From an uncultured Bacteroidaceae bacterium (GTDB taxonomy: Bacteria; Bacteroidota; Bacteroidia; Bacteroidales; Bacteroidaceae), in contig CAKRMO010000057.1 of assembly GCA_934364765.1 (NCBI GenBank), forward strand, positions 1-7,104: 7,104 nucleotides of DNA, read 5' to 3'. This document shows, piece by piece, positions 5,168 to 7,104 of this stretch. A program made the position numbers and the translations under genes. Position 1 is the first letter of the stretch. Each line of letters starts with the position of its first letter. Under the pieces are notes generated by a model. That model was not told the DNA's origin, did not search any database, and worked only from the letters and a program-made list of their open reading frames with translations.

Positions 5168-6141
5168 AAGTGAGCGTGCTGATGACGGTGTTTAACGAGG
5201 AAAAGTATCTCCGCCAAAGCATTGACTCGGTACTTTCGCAGCACGAGCGGCATATTGAGCTTGTTGCCGTTGACGATGCGTCAACCGACAATTCCCCGGA
5301 AATTCTGAAGGAATACGCGGCAAAAGATGCAAGGGTGCGCGTTTTCCGCAACAAGCAAAACGAGGGGCTTGTAAAGAGCAGGATAACCGCCCTTGCACAC
5401 GCCCGAGGCAAATACACACTGATAACCGACGCAGACGACTTCATTTCCCCCGATGCCATAAGCTCCGCGCTCGAATGTATGAGGCAAACCGGGGCGGAGG
5501 CTGCCGTGCTCGACCTGCAACTGTATTATTCCGAAAACAACATACGCCCGTACAACAGTTCGCCTATGCCGAAAACAATCAGCGGCAGCGAGGCTTTCGA
5601 CTTGTGCATACAGGGAAAGCTGCATGGGCTTTGCGTGGAGGAAAGGAGGCTTTACGAAAAAATTCCGTTTGACGACACGTGCAGACTTTACAGCGATGAC
5701 AACACGGCGCGGCTTCACTATTACATCGCAAACAAAGTGTGTTTTTGCAAGGGCATATATTATTACCGCCAGCACGCAGCAAGCGAAACCCACAAGGTGT
5801 CCGTGAGGCGTTTTGACTACCTGCTCGCAAACCTAAGTCTGAAAAGGCAGATGCAGGAATTGCACGCCGGGAAAAAGAGCATGGAACTTGTGGAGACGCA
5901 CCGCTGGAAAAACATTGTGGCGCACTACAAGCTGCTGAAAGAACACCGCGAGGCTTTCACGGAAAGGGAAAGGCAGGAGGCGTTAAGCATCATAGCCCGG
6001 AGCATAAGCGCGACAGACTTTAGGCTGATACCGGCAAAACTGAAAATGCGCCCGCCGTACTGGCCAGCGCACTCACTGAAAACTTTCATCCTTTGGCAGA
6101 AAATTTATTTTGCCCTGCACAAATTGGCAGGCAAGGGATAA
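5119..6141 (+). CDS. Family 2 glycosyltransferase (GT-A fold)
   Basis: The 340-residue protein should transfer a sugar from a nucleotide-sugar donor to a growing glycan on the cytoplasmic side. The GT2 domain covers about residues 16-220: VSVLMTVFNEEKYLRQSIDSVL at 18-39, nucleotide-binding acids in VAVDDAST (D52, D53), the conserved NEGLVKSRITAL, and the metal-binding DXD region LITDADDF (D104, D106, D107). YSDDNTARLHYY near 191-202 probably supplies the catalytic base. The C-terminal 120 residues are basic and helical, ending in an aromatic-rich stretch (KTFILWQKIYFALHKL) that may touch the membrane. There is no signal peptide. Two starts are possible: ATG at 5119, used here, or GTG at 5164, which makes a GTGA overlap with the flippase stop and begins VKVSVLM, a typical GT2 N-terminus. 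Sugar specificity is not predictable. Close coupling to the flippase indicates the same surface polysaccharide. Confidence 0.92.
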   Translation: MEANKTDIAKPQSGEVKVSVLMTVFNEEKYLRQSIDSVLSQHERHIELVAVDDASTDNSPEILKEYAAKDARVRVFRNKQNEGLVKSRITALAHARGKYTLITDADDFISPDAISSALECMRQTGAEAAVLDLQLYYSENNIRPYNSSPMPKTISGSEAFDLCIQGKLHGLCVEERRLYEKIPFDDTCRLYSDDNTARLHYYIANKVCFCKGIYYYRQHAASETHKVSVRRFDYLLANLSLKRQMQELHAGKKSMELVETHRWKNIVAHYKLLKEHREAFTERERQEALSIIARSISATDFRLIPAKLKMRPPYWPAHSLKTFILWQKIYFALHKLAGKG

Positions 6142-6185
6142 AGCCCCCCGCACAACCCAAGCGCAATCCCCCACACAGCCGCCGG

Positions 6186-6231
6186 AAAAAAACTTTGCCC
6201 TTCCCCGAAGTGATGTTCGTGAAAGGGCAAA
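6186..6231 (-). terminator. Intrinsic terminator of the serine palmitoyltransferase gene
   Basis: Read on the minus strand, TTTGCCCTT (6231-6223) pairs with AAGGGCAAA (6202-6194). An inner CGAA/TTCG stem lies at 6219-6206, and seven T (6192-6186) follow after one G. It begins 33 bases past the stop codon at 6264. The shape is a standard Rho-independent terminator for leftward transcription. For the rightward glycosyltransferase mRNA the same stem has no U-tract after it, so any effect there is weaker. Confidence 0.75.
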
Positions 6232-6263
6232 AACTTATTCCTATGAAACGCGCGCTATGCCGT

Positions 6264-7104
6264 TTATTTTATAATCTCAAGCTCCTTGAAAACTTTCAGC
6301 AACTTGTCAACGGCGGTTTTCACCTGTTCCTTTGTGTGGGTTGCCATAAGCGCGAACCTCACCAAGGTGTCCTGCGGGGCGCACGCGGGAGGTATCACGG
6401 GATTTATGAACACCCCTTCCTCGAAAGCGCGGCGCGTTACGAGGAATGTCTTGTCAACATCGCGCACATACAGGGGGATTATCGGAGATTCCGTAGCCCC
6501 GATCTCGAAGCCGCTGTCGCGGAAAAGTTTCAAGGCATAGTTGGTAACGTCCCACAGATGCTCTATTCGCTCAGGCTCGTTCTGGATTATATGAAGCGCC
6601 TCCATGGCGCAAGCGGTTGCCGCCGGAGTGTCGCTGGCGCTGAATATATAGGTGCGGGCGTTGTGGCGCAGCCAGTTTATGGTGTATTTGTCCGAAGCTA
6701 TAAAGCCGCCTATCGAAGCGAGGCTCTTGCTGAAAGTGCCCATAATCAAATCAACTTCGTCGCGAAGCCCGAAATGGTCGCACACGCCGCGTCCCTGTTT
6801 TCCGAACACGCCGAGACCGTGGGCCTCGTCAACCATTACAGTGGCGTTGTACTTGTGTTTAAGGCGGATTATCTCTGGGAGATTTGCAAGGTCGCCCTCC
6901 ATTGAGAAAACGCCGTCAACAACAATAAGCTTCACAGCGTCGGGGCGGCATTTCCTGAGCTGTTTCTCAAGATCCTCCATGTCGTTGTGCTTATACTTGA
7001 AGCAGGTTGAGAACGACAGCCTGCGGCCGTCCACAATCGAAGCATGGTCGCGGTCGTCGCAAATCACATAGTCGTCGCGCCCGGTCAGGCATGAAACCAC
7101 GCCG
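6264..7104 (-). CDS. spt: Serine palmitoyltransferase, partial (N-terminus off the right edge)
   Basis: This PLP enzyme of the alpha-oxoamine synthase family condenses serine with a fatty acyl thioester to 3-ketosphinganine (3-oxo-dihydrosphingosine), the first step of sphingolipid synthesis in Bacteroidetes. The visible 279 residues are the C-terminal two-thirds or so of a protein near 395 residues. The reading frame is open to the edge, and the first visible residues GVVSCLTGRDDY are internal to the fold, so the real start is outside. Landmarks in order are DRDHASIVDG, VDGVFSMEGD, VDEAHGLGVFG with the PLP-contacting Asp and His (Asp codon 6830-6828), and IMGTFSKSLASIGGF with the Schiff-base Lys (codon 6728-6726). 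RFALMATHTKEQV follows near the C-terminus. The GTFSKSLASIGG sequence favours serine palmitoyltransferase over glycine C-acetyltransferase (usually GTLGKALGG) and 8-amino-7-oxononanoate synthase. A strong terminator follows the stop. Confidence 0.88.
   Translation of the reverse strand, partial: GVVSCLTGRDDYVICDDRDHASIVDGRRLSFSTCFKYKHNDMEDLEKQLRKCRPDAVKLIVVDGVFSMEGDLANLPEIIRLKHKYNATVMVDEAHGLGVFGKQGRGVCDHFGLRDEVDLIMGTFSKSLASIGGFIASDKYTINWLRHNARTYIFSASDTPAATACAMEALHIIQNEPERIEHLWDVTNYALKLFRDSGFEIGATESPIIPLYVRDVDKTFLVTRRAFEEGVFINPVIPPACAPQDTLVRFALMATHTKEQVKTAVDKLLKVFKELEIIK

Noticed and set aside
6093..6905. Plus-strand open frame of 270 codons opposite spt
   Set aside because: It starts inside the glycosyltransferase, runs through the terminator and antisense to conserved PLP motifs; a shadow frame.

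Overview
The window looks like chromosomal DNA from a member of the Bacteroidota, most likely a Bacteroidales species of moderate to high GC. Four start regions carry the -7 promoter element TAnnTTTG that is typical of this phylum, three of them as TATCTTTG. Start codons lack clear Shine-Dalgarno sequences. The last gene is a serine palmitoyltransferase of the kind found in sphingolipid-making Bacteroidetes. Genus cannot be told from the sequence alone.

Layout, left to right. (1) Positions 1-725, minus strand: two small lipoprotein genes joined by an ATGA overlap; the second runs off the left edge. (2) Positions 832-1086, plus strand: a short cysteine-rich TSCPD-domain protein, divergent from the lipoprotein pair, with facing promoters between them. 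(3) Positions 1087-1162: a convergent gap holding a perfect 20-bp inverted repeat and a smaller hairpin that includes the stop codon of the next gene. (4) Positions 1163-3145, minus strand: DNA primase dnaG, probably starting at GTG, with its own promoter about 170 bases upstream and a possible 20-codon leader ORF whose stop overlaps the GTG. (5) Positions 3146-3649: a gene-poor divergent region with the dnaG promoter, an AT-rich 28-base near-palindrome followed by six T, several GTCTGATGT-like repeats, and the promoter of the next gene. (6) Positions 3650-6141, plus strand: an overlapping pair, a polysaccharide flippase (Wzx/PST type) and a family 2 glycosyltransferase. (7) Positions 6142-6263: a convergent gap with a good intrinsic terminator for the minus-strand gene. 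(8) Positions 6264-7104, minus strand: serine palmitoyltransferase, with its N-terminus beyond the right edge.

Taken together this is mostly ordinary core and envelope content: a replication gene (dnaG), a polysaccharide export and assembly pair, the first enzyme of sphingolipid synthesis, and lipoproteins. The flippase and glycosyltransferase are almost certainly co-translated and should act on the same surface glycan, but no further glycan genes are in view. I found no convincing undescribed multi-gene system. The points most worth a second look are regulatory: the repeat cluster and palindrome between dnaG and the flippase, the near-leaderless flippase start, the GTGA junctions at dnaG and at the glycosyltransferase, and the long perfect hairpin between convergent genes.
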